DNA of 64,000 bases from Tistrella mobilis. Lineage in GTDB: Bacteria; Pseudomonadota; Alphaproteobacteria; Tistrellales; Tistrellaceae. The notes under the pieces were generated by a model. It saw only the letters and a program-made list of their open reading frames with translations, did not search any database and was not told the origin of the DNA. The stretch is from assembly GCF_039634785.1 (NCBI RefSeq), contig NZ_JBBIAB010000011.1:62001-126000 (forward strand). The letters run 5' to 3'. The position numbers and the translations under genes were made by a program. This document shows positions 20,070 to 28,325 of this stretch, piece by piece; the stretch's first letter is position 1; every line of letters starts with the position of its first letter.

Positions 20070-20414
20070 ATGACCAGGATCCGCAGACCCGCCATGCATG
20101 ATGCTCCGGATGCCTTCGCGACCACAGTTGCGGAGCGTGGCGCTACGCCGGATACCAAGGCCAGCATCAATCTCAGGATTGATGCCGGAACCCGGCAGCT
20201 CATCGACGAGGCAGCGCAGGCATTGGGCAAGACCCGCACCGAGTTCATGGTCGAAAGTGCCCGCAGTCTCGCCATTGACGTGATCCTCGACCAGCGGCTC
20301 TTTCTGCTCGATCCGGCGCGTTACGACGCCTTTCTGCAGGTGCTTGATAATCCGCCCGCGCCCGGACCGAAGCTCCGCAAACTCGTCAAGCGGACACCGG
20401 CATGGGAGAAATAG
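20070..20414 (+). CDS. DUF1778 ribbon-helix-helix antitoxin
   Basis: This 114-aa protein belongs to the DUF1778 (TacA-type) antitoxins. The core TKASINLRIDAGTRQLIDEAAQALGKTRTEFMVESARSLAIDVILDQ is a ribbon-helix-helix DNA-binding fold. The C-terminal tail (FLLDPARYDAFLQVLDNPPAPGPKLRKLVKRTPAWEK) is the part that binds and neutralises the GNAT toxin in known systems. ATG 20070 sits at the predicted transcription start. ATG 20094 is an alternative start with AGGA further upstream. The gene overlaps the toxin start by 13 bp. Lower GC than the neighbours and a compact promoter suggest acquisition as a module. Confidence 0.9.
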   Translation: MTRIRRPAMHDAPDAFATTVAERGATPDTKASINLRIDAGTRQLIDEAAQALGKTRTEFMVESARSLAIDVILDQRLFLLDPARYDAFLQVLDNPPAPGPKLRKLVKRTPAWEK

Positions 20415-20929
20415 GCGGCGAGATCGAGGGTGGAGAGGCGCTGACCTCTCCCCAGCCCCTCAGTCCTGAGCACGATTTATCAACTTTTAGTTGCGGATCG
20501 CCTGAGCTGGATGCCTGGCTGCGGCATCGCGCCCTCCGCAACGAAGGCCGTTTCTCAAGAACCTATGTGATGTGCCGCGGCCGGAAGGTGGTTGGCTATT
20601 ACTGCATTTCAGCGGGGGCTCTCGGGCGTGCTGCCGTTCCCGGCAAGCTGCGTCGGAATGCCCCCGACATGATACCTGTGTCAGTCATCGGCCGTCTGGC
20701 GGTCAGCCTGGATCACGCCGGGCAGGGCCTCGGCGCCGATCTGTTGTTGGACGCGTTTGGTCGTATCGCCGCCGCATCTCGCACCCTTGGCATAAGTGCC
20801 GTGCTCGTACAGGCGAAGGACGAACGCGCCAAGCGCTTCTACCTGAACTGCGCTGATTTTATCGAGTACCCGGAGGAAAGCCGCCTGCTCCTGCTTCCGA
20901 TCGAGACGGTCATCGCGGCCTTCAGCTGA
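20402..20929 (+). CDS. GNAT-family toxin (TacT-like aminoacyl-tRNA acetyltransferase)
   Basis: A 175-aa GNAT acetyltransferase. Family features are the early FSCGSPELDAWLRHRALRNEGR segment, TYVMCRGRKVVGYYCISAGAL, the acetyl-CoA pyrophosphate loop RLAVSLDHAGQGLGADLLLDAFGR and the active-site region KRFYLNCADFIEYPEE. TacT/AtaT/ItaT-type toxins of this shape acetylate the amino group of charged tRNAs and block translation. The start overlaps the antitoxin by 13 bp. Its 3' end overlaps the convergent acyl-ACP-reductase-like gene by 8 bp. Toxin activity is inferred from family and pairing. Confidence 0.9.
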   Translation: MGEIGGEIEGGEALTSPQPLSPEHDLSTFSCGSPELDAWLRHRALRNEGRFSRTYVMCRGRKVVGYYCISAGALGRAAVPGKLRRNAPDMIPVSVIGRLAVSLDHAGQGLGADLLLDAFGRIAAASRTLGISAVLVQAKDERAKRFYLNCADFIEYPEESRLLLLPIETVIAAFS

Positions 20930-22091
20930 TGCTGACTGGACGTGTCGGAGAGGCTGAGGAGGGCAGCTCGTCCGCCTCTTTGATCGCCAGCCGGAAACTC
21001 TCCACCGGCCGCCCGAAACAGCGTGGTGCCGGGGGTTCGAAGCCGATGCCGGTCATCAGGGTTTCGACCTCGGCGAGGTTGGCGTCGTCGATGACGAACC
21101 AGTCGCGGGCGGCGAGGTCGGTGCGGCCCTGGCGGTGGATGGCGTGGTGCAGGGTCATGGCCTCGGCGAAGCAGCCGAAGATGACGCCGCGCGACAGGGT
21201 GAGCTTGCGCCACGACAAGGCGCCCAGCACATAGCGCAGCCCCCGGGCATGGCCGTTGCCGGCATCCTGGCGCACCACCACTGCCGTCTGGCGTTGGTAA
21301 ACCGCCTGATCCAGATTGGCCGGCTCGGCCACATCCACCACCAGCAGGCGGCGGCCGGAGCGGCGCAGCATTGCGATGCCCTCAGCCGTCAGCTTCGACG
21401 CGTCGTTATGGGTGCAGGCCACGACCGCGTCCACCCGGCCCACCCGGTCGAGATCGGTGGTGGTGGCGATGCCGAAATCCGAGGCGGTCTCGGCCAGGGC
21501 GGCCGGGTTGGCGCCATAGCCGACCACCTCGAAACCGTCGCCGACCAGCCGGCGGGTGATCATCCGGCCCAGAATGCCATAGGGGCAGATCACCATCACC
21601 CGTGCCCGGCCGGGGGCGAGATCCGCCCGCGACAGGGCGGCGCGGACGTCGCGGATCAGCAGGCTGGAGGTGCCGTTGTCGCCGATGGTGAAGACCAGGT
21701 TGGGGAACATCTCCTTCAGCGCCCGGCCGTCGCGGCCGAACAGCCGCTTGGTGGAGGCGGCGAGCAGCACCGTGCGGGCACCGCGGGCCTCTGCCCACTG
21801 GCAGGCGGCGATGAAGCGGTCGCGGGCCTCGCGGCGGCCCTCTCTGGTCATCATCTCGGCCGCGGTGACATAGATGCCGCGCACCCGGCCGGCGACACCG
21901 TCCAGATGCATGCGCGGCCCGTTGGCATGGCCCAATACCGGCGCCTTGCGGCCGAAGAAGCGCCGCCGGTCAGCCTCGTCCCGCAGATTGGTGATGAACA
22001 CTACGTCGACCTCGGGCCGCCCGGCTGCGATCCGCAGCCAGCCCCGCCAGTCCGCAAGGGCCACCATTCCCCGCCAGATGTCACTCAGCAT
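20922..22091 (-). CDS. Acyl-ACP reductase (AAR)-like NAD(P)-dependent protein
   Basis: This 389-aa protein resembles cyanobacterial long-chain acyl-ACP reductase along its length. REARDRFIAACQWAEARGARTVLLAAS and FTIGDNGTSSLLIRDV match the AAR N-terminal substrate domain. VMVICPYGILGRMITRRLV (~165-183) is a Rossmann dinucleotide-binding turn. RRLLVVDVAEPANLD follows the fold, and IFGCFAEAMTL (C307) aligns with the AAR segment MFACFAEAIL, whose Cys carries the acyl-enzyme. The start MLSDIW is chosen at 22091. Codons further upstream in frame are antisense to the kinase gene. It lies 127 bp downstream of a histidine kinase on the same strand. Aldehyde formation from acyl-ACP or acyl-CoA is inferred. 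Confidence 0.7.
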   Translation of the reverse strand: MLSDIWRGMVALADWRGWLRIAAGRPEVDVVFITNLRDEADRRRFFGRKAPVLGHANGPRMHLDGVAGRVRGIYVTAAEMMTREGRREARDRFIAACQWAEARGARTVLLAASTKRLFGRDGRALKEMFPNLVFTIGDNGTSSLLIRDVRAALSRADLAPGRARVMVICPYGILGRMITRRLVGDGFEVVGYGANPAALAETASDFGIATTTDLDRVGRVDAVVACTHNDASKLTAEGIAMLRRSGRRLLVVDVAEPANLDQAVYQRQTAVVVRQDAGNGHARGLRYVLGALSWRKLTLSRGVIFGCFAEAMTLHHAIHRQGRTDLAARDWFVIDDANLAEVETLMTGIGFEPPAPRCFGRPVESFRLAIKEADELPSSASPTRPVSIS

Positions 22092-22168
22092 CGTTCTCGT
22101 CCCCGTCTGTCCCGCAACGCCCGTCGCGTCGTCATGGCGGCAGACTAGGCCGTGGGGCCGGGGGCGAT

Positions 22169-22191
22169 GAATACGCTCAGGCGCGTAATTC
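22169..22191. promoter_or_regulatory. Dyad-symmetric site upstream of the AAR-like gene
   Basis: GAATACGC (22169-22176) and GCGTAATTC (22183-22191) form an inverted repeat with a one-base insertion around a 6-nt centre. It lies in the 127-bp gap before the AAR-like gene, about 80 bp from its start. It is a candidate operator for the neighbouring LuxR-type response regulator, but no experiment or consensus is known to me. Confidence 0.4.
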
Positions 22192-22218
22192 GAGGGGGTC
22201 GGGAGCGGTTTTCGCGGC

Positions 22219-23988
22219 TCAGCGGGGCGTGCGGGGAATGCTGATCGTGAACACGCTGCCCCGCCCGGGCCGCGCGCGGATGTCGAGCCCGAAGCCGGAC
22301 TGGGCCGACAGCCGCTGCACGATGTGCAGGCCGAGCCCGAAGCCCTCGGCCCCGGCCTGGCCGCCGCCCTGGACGAAGGGGGCGAGCAGGCGGTCGCGCT
22401 CTGCCGGGCTGATGCCCGGCCCGTCGTCGTGGATTTCGATCGACAGGAAACCCGGCCGGTGGCGCACCCCGGCGACCACGCGGCTGCGGCCATAGCGCAG
22501 CGCATTGCCGATCAGATTGTCGAGGATCCGGGTCAGCACCAGCTGCGAGGCCTCGACCCGGGCGGTCGTCGGCACCAGGCGAAGCCGCATCCGCCGCGCC
22601 GCGGCCTGGGGGCCGTGGCGTTCGGCCAGATCCTCGAACACCTCGGCGAGATCCAGCGGCAGCACGGCGGGGGCGCGCCGGGCTCCCTGGATCAGCTCGT
22701 CGATCATCAGCCGGGTGAGGTCGAGCGCCCGGTCGATATGCGCCCGGATCCGGCGGTTCTCCTCGTCGTCGCGCATGGCGGTGAGGGCCAGGCGGATCGA
22801 TTGCAGGGGCTGGGCGAGATCATGGCCCGAGGCGGCGAGCGCCAGCTGCCGCTCATGGGCGATGCGCAGCGCCTGGTATTTCCCGGCCTCGGCGCGGGCG
22901 AGTTCCTCGGCATCGATCAGCCGCAACCGCAGCGCCGTTTCGGCCTGTGCCCGCGCCACCCGCAGCCGGTCGGCCAGGGCGCCGGCGAAACAGGCGGCCT
23001 CGATCAGATAGCCGAGCTTGGGATAGAGGAAAACATCGCCCCCGGGCAGCGGAACCCCGCCCACCACCCCGGCCCCGAAGGCGAGGTTCACGAACAGCAC
23101 CAGCGCGGCGGCACCGGCCAGGAAGAAGCGGGCACCGGCCACCCCGTCCCGCACCGCCCCCAGACCTGCGATCAGCAGCAGGGGCGTGTAGAGCACCGAG
23201 AGCGCGAAAAGCGGTGTCAGCGTCCCCGTCAGGAAGAAGACCGCGAAGCCCGCCGGCACCGCCGCCACGATCAGGAGCATGGCCCGGCGCAGAAGCGGCG
23301 CGCGCCGGCGCAGATCGAGCAGACGGATGGTGAAGGCCAGATGGGCGAGCTGCACCCCGCCCATGAACAGGATCGGTGCCACCTGGTTCCAGCCCGGCGC
23401 CTCTGGCCAGAGATACATGAAGCCATAGCCGCCGATCTGGGCCAGGAAGGCGAGCACCATGCCGCAGGTCGCGACATAGAGCAGGTATTCCGGGCTGCGC
23501 AGGGCGAAGAAATGCAGCAGCGCCACCACGATCATCGTCACGAACAGGCCGAGCAGCACACCGTCGAGCAGATGCCGCGTCGCCTGCCAGTGGTCGTAAT
23601 CCGCGGCCGTGCGGAGCCTGAGCTGAAGGGGCGTGTCGGCATGCAGCCGGTAGCCGACCACCAGTGTCGAGATGCCGGGCGGAAGCTGCACGGGCATGGC
23701 CAGCATCGGTGCCGCGATCGGGCGGGTGGCGAAGCCGCTGTCGGGGGTCTGGACCAGCAGCAGGCGGCTTTCCCCGTCATGGTCGAGCCGGACGACCAGC
23801 GCTTCGGCATCGGCAACCCCGAAGCTCAGCACGAAATCCCCCGCCGCCTCCCCCGCCGCCGCCGTCTCTACCGGCAGGGTGATCCAGCGCAGTGGCCCGG
23901 TTGCGGGCGAGGCGACGGCCGCGGCGGCGAAGACGAGCGGCAGCAGGGCCGGGATCATCGTCAGCAGCCGCAGCATCCCGGCCGCCAT
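22219..23988 (-). CDS. 7TM-type sensor histidine kinase
   Basis: The 589-aa kinase starts with a signal peptide and an extracellular beta-type domain (~30-140, 7TMR-DISM extracellular style). A run of seven hydrophobic helices follows (~145-330, beginning GVLLGLFVTMIVVALLHFFAL), then a short coiled coil. The phosphoacceptor is about H389 in SGHDLAQPLQSIRLAL, and the ATPase has N (DNLIGNALRYG), DDGPGI and GFGLGLHIV boxes. The H-D-L-x-Q-P version is typical of kinases that pair with LuxR-type regulators. It starts 2 bp after the response-regulator stop, so the two are co-transcribed. The signal is unknown. The downstream AAR-like gene is a plausible target. Confidence 0.92.
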   Translation of the reverse strand: MAAGMLRLLTMIPALLPLVFAAAAVASPATGPLRWITLPVETAAAGEAAGDFVLSFGVADAEALVVRLDHDGESRLLLVQTPDSGFATRPIAAPMLAMPVQLPPGISTLVVGYRLHADTPLQLRLRTAADYDHWQATRHLLDGVLLGLFVTMIVVALLHFFALRSPEYLLYVATCGMVLAFLAQIGGYGFMYLWPEAPGWNQVAPILFMGGVQLAHLAFTIRLLDLRRRAPLLRRAMLLIVAAVPAGFAVFFLTGTLTPLFALSVLYTPLLLIAGLGAVRDGVAGARFFLAGAAALVLFVNLAFGAGVVGGVPLPGGDVFLYPKLGYLIEAACFAGALADRLRVARAQAETALRLRLIDAEELARAEAGKYQALRIAHERQLALAASGHDLAQPLQSIRLALTAMRDDEENRRIRAHIDRALDLTRLMIDELIQGARRAPAVLPLDLAEVFEDLAERHGPQAAARRMRLRLVPTTARVEASQLVLTRILDNLIGNALRYGRSRVVAGVRHRPGFLSIEIHDDGPGISPAERDRLLAPFVQGGGQAGAEGFGLGLHIVQRLSAQSGFGLDIRARPGRGSVFTISIPRTPR

Positions 23989-23990
23989 GG

Positions 23991-24596
23991 TCAGATCAGC
24001 CCCAGTTCGGTGGCGCGGTTGATCGCCTGGGCGGCGCTGCCGACGCCGAGCTTGCGGAACAGGTTCTCGCGATGCTTGGCGATGGTCCGGTCCGACAGGT
24101 TGAAGCGGGCGGCGATCTCGGCATTGCCCAGCCCCTGGCAGACCAGCCGCAGCACCTGATATTCGCGCTGGGTGAGCGACAGCGCCTCTGCCCCGGCCGC
24201 GATCCCCTCGCGGATCGCCTGGGGCAGCACCTGCCGGCCGGCGGCGACCGCCTCCAGCGCCTTCAGCAGGGTTTCGGCATCGCCCGCCTTGGGCAGCACG
24301 GCATCGGCCCCCGCTTCGACCAGCCTTGCATGCAGCACGCCCGAGGTGGTGCCGGTCAGGATCACGATCCTGAGCGCCGGAAACCGCTTCTTCAGCCAGG
24401 CGGTCACCGCGGTGATCTCGGCCCCCGGCATCTGATAATCCAGCACCGCCAGATCGGGGGCATGGGTCTGGACCAGCCGGCCGATCTCGCTCCCCGATGC
24501 CGTCTCGCAGACGATGCGGTGCGGGGTGCGCGCCTCGATCAGCATGCGGATGCCATCGCGGAAGATCTCGTGATCATCGGCGAGAAGAAGCTTCAT
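23991..24596 (-). CDS. LuxR/NarL-family response regulator
   Basis: A 201-aa response regulator. The receiver domain has ADDHE near the N-terminus, the phosphorylated Asp at D53 in LAVLDYQMPG, the TGT motif (ILTGTTSG) and Lys in VLPKAG. The C-terminal HTH is SLTQREYQVLRLVCQGLGNAEIAARFNLSDRTIAKHRENLFRKLGV, a clear GerE/LuxR DNA-binding domain. ATG 24596 starts the receiver directly. It is first in the regulator - kinase - AAR-like series and follows the metal ABC operon after an 86-bp gap on the same strand. Confidence 0.94.
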   Translation of the reverse strand: MKLLLADDHEIFRDGIRMLIEARTPHRIVCETASGSEIGRLVQTHAPDLAVLDYQMPGAEITAVTAWLKKRFPALRIVILTGTTSGVLHARLVEAGADAVLPKAGDAETLLKALEAVAAGRQVLPQAIREGIAAGAEALSLTQREYQVLRLVCQGLGNAEIAARFNLSDRTIAKHRENLFRKLGVGSAAQAINRATELGLI

Positions 24597-24682
24597 GCGC
24601 GCGCTGCACCCCGGGTCCTGGCCGCGGCACCGGGCGGGCCGCAGGACGTTCAGAATAGCCGGGCGCTGCAGACGGCGCCATG

Positions 24683-25522
24683 TCAGCCGCGTGCCGCGAT
24701 CGCCGCCCGTTGACCCGATATGGCGAAGGCCGCCACGAAGCCGGCCGCCAGCAGCAGCACGATGGTCGGCGCCGGTGCCGCATCGATGTAGAAGGCGGCG
24801 ATGAGGCCCGCTGCCGAGGCGCCGGCGGCCACCGCCACGGCGACCAGCAGCATCCGCCCCAGGCTGCGGGTGACCAGCAGGGCGATGGCGCCCGGGGCGA
24901 TCAGCAGGGCGATGACCAGGATGATGCCGACGGCGGCCAGGGCGCCCACCACCGTCGCCGAAATCAGGCAGAGCAGGCCGTAATGCAGAAGCCGGGTCGG
25001 CAGCCCGACCGCGCGTGCCTGCACCGGATCGAAGGCATGGAGCTGCAGGTCGCGCCATTTGACGGCGATCGCCGCGGTGGTCACCAGCGCGATCCCGCCG
25101 GAGAGCAGAATGTCGGCGCGCGCGACGCCCAGCATGTCGCCGAACAGGATATGGTCCAGATGCACATCCGGGCGGATCCAGACATAGAGCACCAGCCCCG
25201 CGCCGAACATGCCCGAATAGACCACGCCCATCACCGTATCGGGCTTCACCCGGGAATGGTCGCCGATATAGCCGGTGCCCACCGCACAGGCGAGACCGGC
25301 GGCAAAGGCGCCGGCGACATAGGGCAGGCCCAGCGCATAGGAGATCACCACCCCCGGCAGCACGGCATGGGAGATGGCATCGCCCAGCAGCGACCAGCCC
25401 TTCAGCACCAGAAAGCACGACAGCAGCGCTGCCGGCACCGCCACCAGCAGCGAGATGATCAGCGCGTCGGCCATGAAGCCGAAGCGGAAGGGGGTGATCA
25501 GCAGATCGATCGCGGTGGTCAT
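24683..25522 (-). CDS. sitD: Manganese/iron ABC transporter permease (SitD-like)
   Basis: A 279-aa polytopic ABC-3 family permease with about eight hydrophobic segments. The family motif GWSLLGDAISHAVLPGVVISYALG, containing the cytoplasmic coupling region, appears near residue 45, and metal permease features such as SRVKPDTVMGVVYSGMFGAGL follow. It is the second permease of the cluster and overlaps the first by 4 bp (ATGA). Two related but distinct permeases in one operon is the arrangement of SitABCD and related Mn/Fe importers, whereas zinc ZnuABC has one. Metal specificity is inferred. Confidence 0.85.
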   Translation of the reverse strand: MTTAIDLLITPFRFGFMADALIISLLVAVPAALLSCFLVLKGWSLLGDAISHAVLPGVVISYALGLPYVAGAFAAGLACAVGTGYIGDHSRVKPDTVMGVVYSGMFGAGLVLYVWIRPDVHLDHILFGDMLGVARADILLSGGIALVTTAAIAVKWRDLQLHAFDPVQARAVGLPTRLLHYGLLCLISATVVGALAAVGIILVIALLIAPGAIALLVTRSLGRMLLVAVAVAAGASAAGLIAAFYIDAAPAPTIVLLLAAGFVAAFAISGQRAAIAARG

Positions 25523-26379
25523 GCGACCCTCCCTTCGGCCGACGACATCCGCCGCCGCCGGGCGGCGATCAGCCCGTGGCGCGGCGCGAACAGGAAGGCC
25601 GCCAGGAAGATCAGGGTCTGCAGAACGACGATGATCCCGCCGGTGGCGCCGTCCAGGAAATAGCTGGCATAGGCGCCGGCCAGGCTGGTGAGCGAGCCGA
25701 TCAGGCCGGCGATGATCAGCAGCCTTGGGAAGCGGTCGGTGAGCAGGAAGGCGGTCGCCCCCGGCGCCACCACCAGCGAGATCACCAGAAAGGCGCCGAC
25801 GGTCTGGAGTGCGGCGACGGTTGCGGCTGAGAGCAGGGTGAAGAAGACGAGCTTGAGCCGGGTGACCGCAAGACCGATCGAGCGGGCATGGATCTCGTCG
25901 AAGAACACCACCATCAGGTCCTTCCAGATGACCGCCAGCACGGCAAGCGTGACCGCCGAGATCAGCACCAGCTGGACCCTGTCATCAGGCGTGACCGCCA
26001 GGATGTTGCCGAGCACGATCGCCTGCACATCCACCGGGACCGGCGAGACCGAGACCATGAACAGGCCGAGCCCGAAGAAGGCCGAGAAGATCAGCCCGAT
26101 CACCGCATCCTCTTTCAGGCGGCTGCGGCGGCGGATGAACAGCATCGCGCCGGCCGCGAGCCCGCCCGCCAGGAAAGCGCCCAGCGAGAAGGGCAGGCCG
26201 ATCATCCAGGCGCCGGCCACGCCCGGCACGATGGCATGGGACAGCGCATCGCCGATCAGCGACCAGCCCTTCAGCATCAGATAGCACGAGAGCAGGCCGC
26301 AGACCCCGCCGACCAGGGCCGAGACCCAGATCGCGTTGACCATGTAGTCATAGGCGAAGGGGGCGAGCAGGGTGGTCAT
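25519..26379 (-). CDS. sitC: Manganese/iron ABC transporter permease (SitC-like)
   Basis: A 286-aa ABC-3 permease with about eight membrane segments. GWSLIGDALSHAIVPGVAGAWMIGLPFSLGAFLAGGLAAG is the same coupling motif as in the neighbouring permease, followed by RSRLKEDAVIGLIFSAFFGLGL. The stop and start overlap by 4 bp with both flanking genes. The two permeases are probably paralogues forming a heterodimeric channel. It ends with a basic tail (RHGLIAARRRRM). Confidence 0.86.
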   Translation of the reverse strand: MTTLLAPFAYDYMVNAIWVSALVGGVCGLLSCYLMLKGWSLIGDALSHAIVPGVAGAWMIGLPFSLGAFLAGGLAAGAMLFIRRRSRLKEDAVIGLIFSAFFGLGLFMVSVSPVPVDVQAIVLGNILAVTPDDRVQLVLISAVTLAVLAVIWKDLMVVFFDEIHARSIGLAVTRLKLVFFTLLSAATVAALQTVGAFLVISLVVAPGATAFLLTDRFPRLLIIAGLIGSLTSLAGAYASYFLDGATGGIIVVLQTLIFLAAFLFAPRHGLIAARRRRMSSAEGRVA

Positions 26380-27290
26380 CGCGCCACCTCCACATCTCCC
26401 GATCCGTCGCGGCGGGTGGTGGTACGGCCGCCGCGCAGCAGCAGCGGCCGCTCGTCATCGGTGATCACGCCCAGCGACCGGCCGTCGGCACCGGCCGCCT
26501 CCAGCACCACATGGCGGAGCGCGCCGCCGAAAGCCGCTTCCAGATTGCGGCGGGTGAAGACCTCGGCCGTCGGCCCTGCGGCGAGCACCGTGCCCTTCAC
26601 CAGCACGCAGCGGTCGCAGAATTCGGGCACGCTGCCCAGATTATGGGTGGAGACCAGCATCACCCTTCCCTCGTCGCGCAGGGCTTCGAGCAGGGCGATG
26701 ATCTGGTCTTCGGTGCCGACATCCACCCCGGTCATGGGTTCGTCGAGCAGGATGACCCGGGCATCCTGGGCGATGGCGCGGGCCAGGAAGACCCGCTTCT
26801 TCTGCCCGCCCGACAGCTCGCCGATCTGGCGGCGGCGGAAGGCGGTCATGCCGACCCGGTCGAGTGCGGCCGCGACGGCGGCATGATCGCGCGGCCTGGC
26901 CCGGCGCATCAGCCCCATATGGCCGTAGCGGCCCATCATGACCACATCCTCCACCAGCACCGGGAAGGTCCAGTCGACCTCCTCGCTCTGCGGCACATAG
27001 GCGACCAGATTGGCCTTGAGCGCCTGGGCGGCCGGCCGGCCCAGAATGCTGATCCGCCCGCCTCGCGGCCGGACCAGCCCCATGATCGCCTTGAACAGGG
27101 TCGATTTGCCGGCACCGTTGACGCCGACCAGCGCGGTGATGCTGCCGGGCGGGATCCGGAAGCCGGCATCGCGGAGCGCGGTCAGGCCGTTGCGATAGGT
27201 GACGGTGACGCCCTCGACCTCGATACCGGCGACGGTTTCGGGGAAACGGGTGCGGGCGCGGGCGGCGGTGCGGGGAAAGGACGGGGTCAT
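26376..27290 (-). CDS. sitB: Manganese/iron ABC transporter ATP-binding protein (SitB-like)
   Basis: This 304-aa ATPase energises metal import. Walker A is GVNGAGKST, the Q-loop region is YVPQSEEVDWTFPVLVEDVVMMGRYGHMG (the W-x-F-P-V signature of Mn/Zn/Fe ATPases), the signature is LSGGQ, Walker B is VILLDEPMTGVD and the switch His follows in LVSTHNLGS. The C-terminal ~45 residues form a non-conserved Arg-rich tail. It sits 20 bp after the binding-protein gene and overlaps the first permease by 4 bp. Confidence 0.9.
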   Translation of the reverse strand: MTPSFPRTAARARTRFPETVAGIEVEGVTVTYRNGLTALRDAGFRIPPGSITALVGVNGAGKSTLFKAIMGLVRPRGGRISILGRPAAQALKANLVAYVPQSEEVDWTFPVLVEDVVMMGRYGHMGLMRRARPRDHAAVAAALDRVGMTAFRRRQIGELSGGQKKRVFLARAIAQDARVILLDEPMTGVDVGTEDQIIALLEALRDEGRVMLVSTHNLGSVPEFCDRCVLVKGTVLAAGPTAEVFTRRNLEAAFGGALRHVVLEAAGADGRSLGVITDDERPLLLRGGRTTTRRDGSGDVEVAR

Positions 27291-27310
27291 CGCACGGGCA
27301 TCCTGTCGGA

Positions 27311-28210
27311 TCAGGGACGGGAGAGTTCGTCGGCGATGCGGCCGGCGGTGACGCGAAGCAGGTCCAGATAGGTCGGCACCGGCCCGTCGGCGTCGGTCAG
27401 CGTGTCGACATAAAGCACGCCGCCATAGCGCGCGCCCGTCTCGCGGGCGACCTGACGGGCGGGATCGGGCGAGACGGTGCTTTCCGAGAACACGACCGGG
27501 ATCCCGTGCGCGCGCACCGTATCGATCACCCGGCGGACCTGCTGGGGCGTGCCCTGACCATCGGCATTGATCGGCCAGATCCAGGCTTCCTTCAGCCCGA
27601 AATCGCGGGCGAGATACGAAAAGGCGCCTTCGCTGGTCACCAGCCAGCGCCGGTCCGGCGGCAGGGCCGCCAGCCGTTCGCGGATCGGTGCCGCCACCGC
27701 ATCGATCCGGGCTGCATAGGCGGCGGCATTGGCGGCATAGGTTGCGGCGTGGCCCGGATCGGCGGCCGAGAGGGCGTCGCGGATATTGGCGACATAGATC
27801 TTCACCGCCTCGGGCGACATCCAGGCATGCGGGTTGGGCTTACCCTCATAGGGGCCCTCGGTGATGCCGATCGGGCTGATGCCGTCCGAGACGGTCGCGG
27901 CCGGCACCTCGCCCAGGTTGCGCAGGAATTTCTCGAACCAGAGTTCGAGGTTGAGCCCGTTGCGCAGCACCAGCCCGGCCCCCAGGGCCCGGCGGATGTC
28001 GCCGGGGGTGGGGCTGTAGGTATGGATATCGGCACCGGGCTTCGTGATCGACACCACCTCGGCCGCATCGCCCGCGACATTGGCGGCGATGTCGGCGATC
28101 ACCGTGAAGGTGGTCAGCACCTTCAGCTTTTCGGCCGCCTGCGCCGGCAGGGCCGCGGCGCCGGACATCACGAGGGCGAGCAGAACGGCGGCGATGGAAC
28201 GCATGCCCAT
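27311..28210 (-). CDS. sitA: Metal ABC transporter substrate-binding protein (SitA-like)
   Basis: A 299-aa cluster A-I (ZinT/TroA fold) binding protein. A signal peptide (SIAAVLLALVMSGAAALPAQA) precedes the mature part, and the metal ligands appear as H in GADIHTYSPTPGDI, H in KPNPHAWMSPEAVKIY, E in TSEGAFSYLARDFGL and D in LYVDTLTDADG. The His-His-Glu-Asp set, without the His-rich loop of zinc proteins, favours Mn or Fe. ATG 28210 is chosen because GAGG lies 7 nt upstream. ATG 28204 is the alternative. A near-consensus Fur box lies 16 bp upstream of the start, so metal-dependent repression of the operon is likely. Confidence 0.9.
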   Translation of the reverse strand: MGMRSIAAVLLALVMSGAAALPAQAAEKLKVLTTFTVIADIAANVAGDAAEVVSITKPGADIHTYSPTPGDIRRALGAGLVLRNGLNLELWFEKFLRNLGEVPAATVSDGISPIGITEGPYEGKPNPHAWMSPEAVKIYVANIRDALSAADPGHAATYAANAAAYAARIDAVAAPIRERLAALPPDRRWLVTSEGAFSYLARDFGLKEAWIWPINADGQGTPQQVRRVIDTVRAHGIPVVFSESTVSPDPARQVARETGARYGGVLYVDTLTDADGPVPTYLDLLRVTAGRIADELSRP

Positions 28211-28225
28211 GGTGGGGCCTCATCA

Positions 28226-28244
28226 GAGAATGATACTCATTCTC
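28226..28244. promoter_or_regulatory. Fur/Mur-type box of the sit-like operon
   Basis: GAGAATGATACTCATTCTC is a perfect palindrome (8-bp arms, 3-bp centre) matching 16 of 19 bases of the classic Fur box GATAATGATAATCATTATC. It lies 16 bp upstream of the binding-protein ATG, positioned to block transcription or initiation. In alphaproteobacteria the cognate regulator could be Fur or its manganese-responsive relative Mur. Confidence 0.85.
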
Positions 28245-28325
28245 AGATCTACGCCTCTGGCCTGAATTTGCAAGTTAGAATTATTCTTAAATACATGACG
28301 GGTGTCGCACCCGAAGGGGCGGGGC

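Noticed and set aside
22324..24159. A 611-codon open frame on the plus strand opposite the histidine kinase
   Set aside because: The kinase on the minus strand has complete H, N and G boxes. The plus frame has no recognisable domain.
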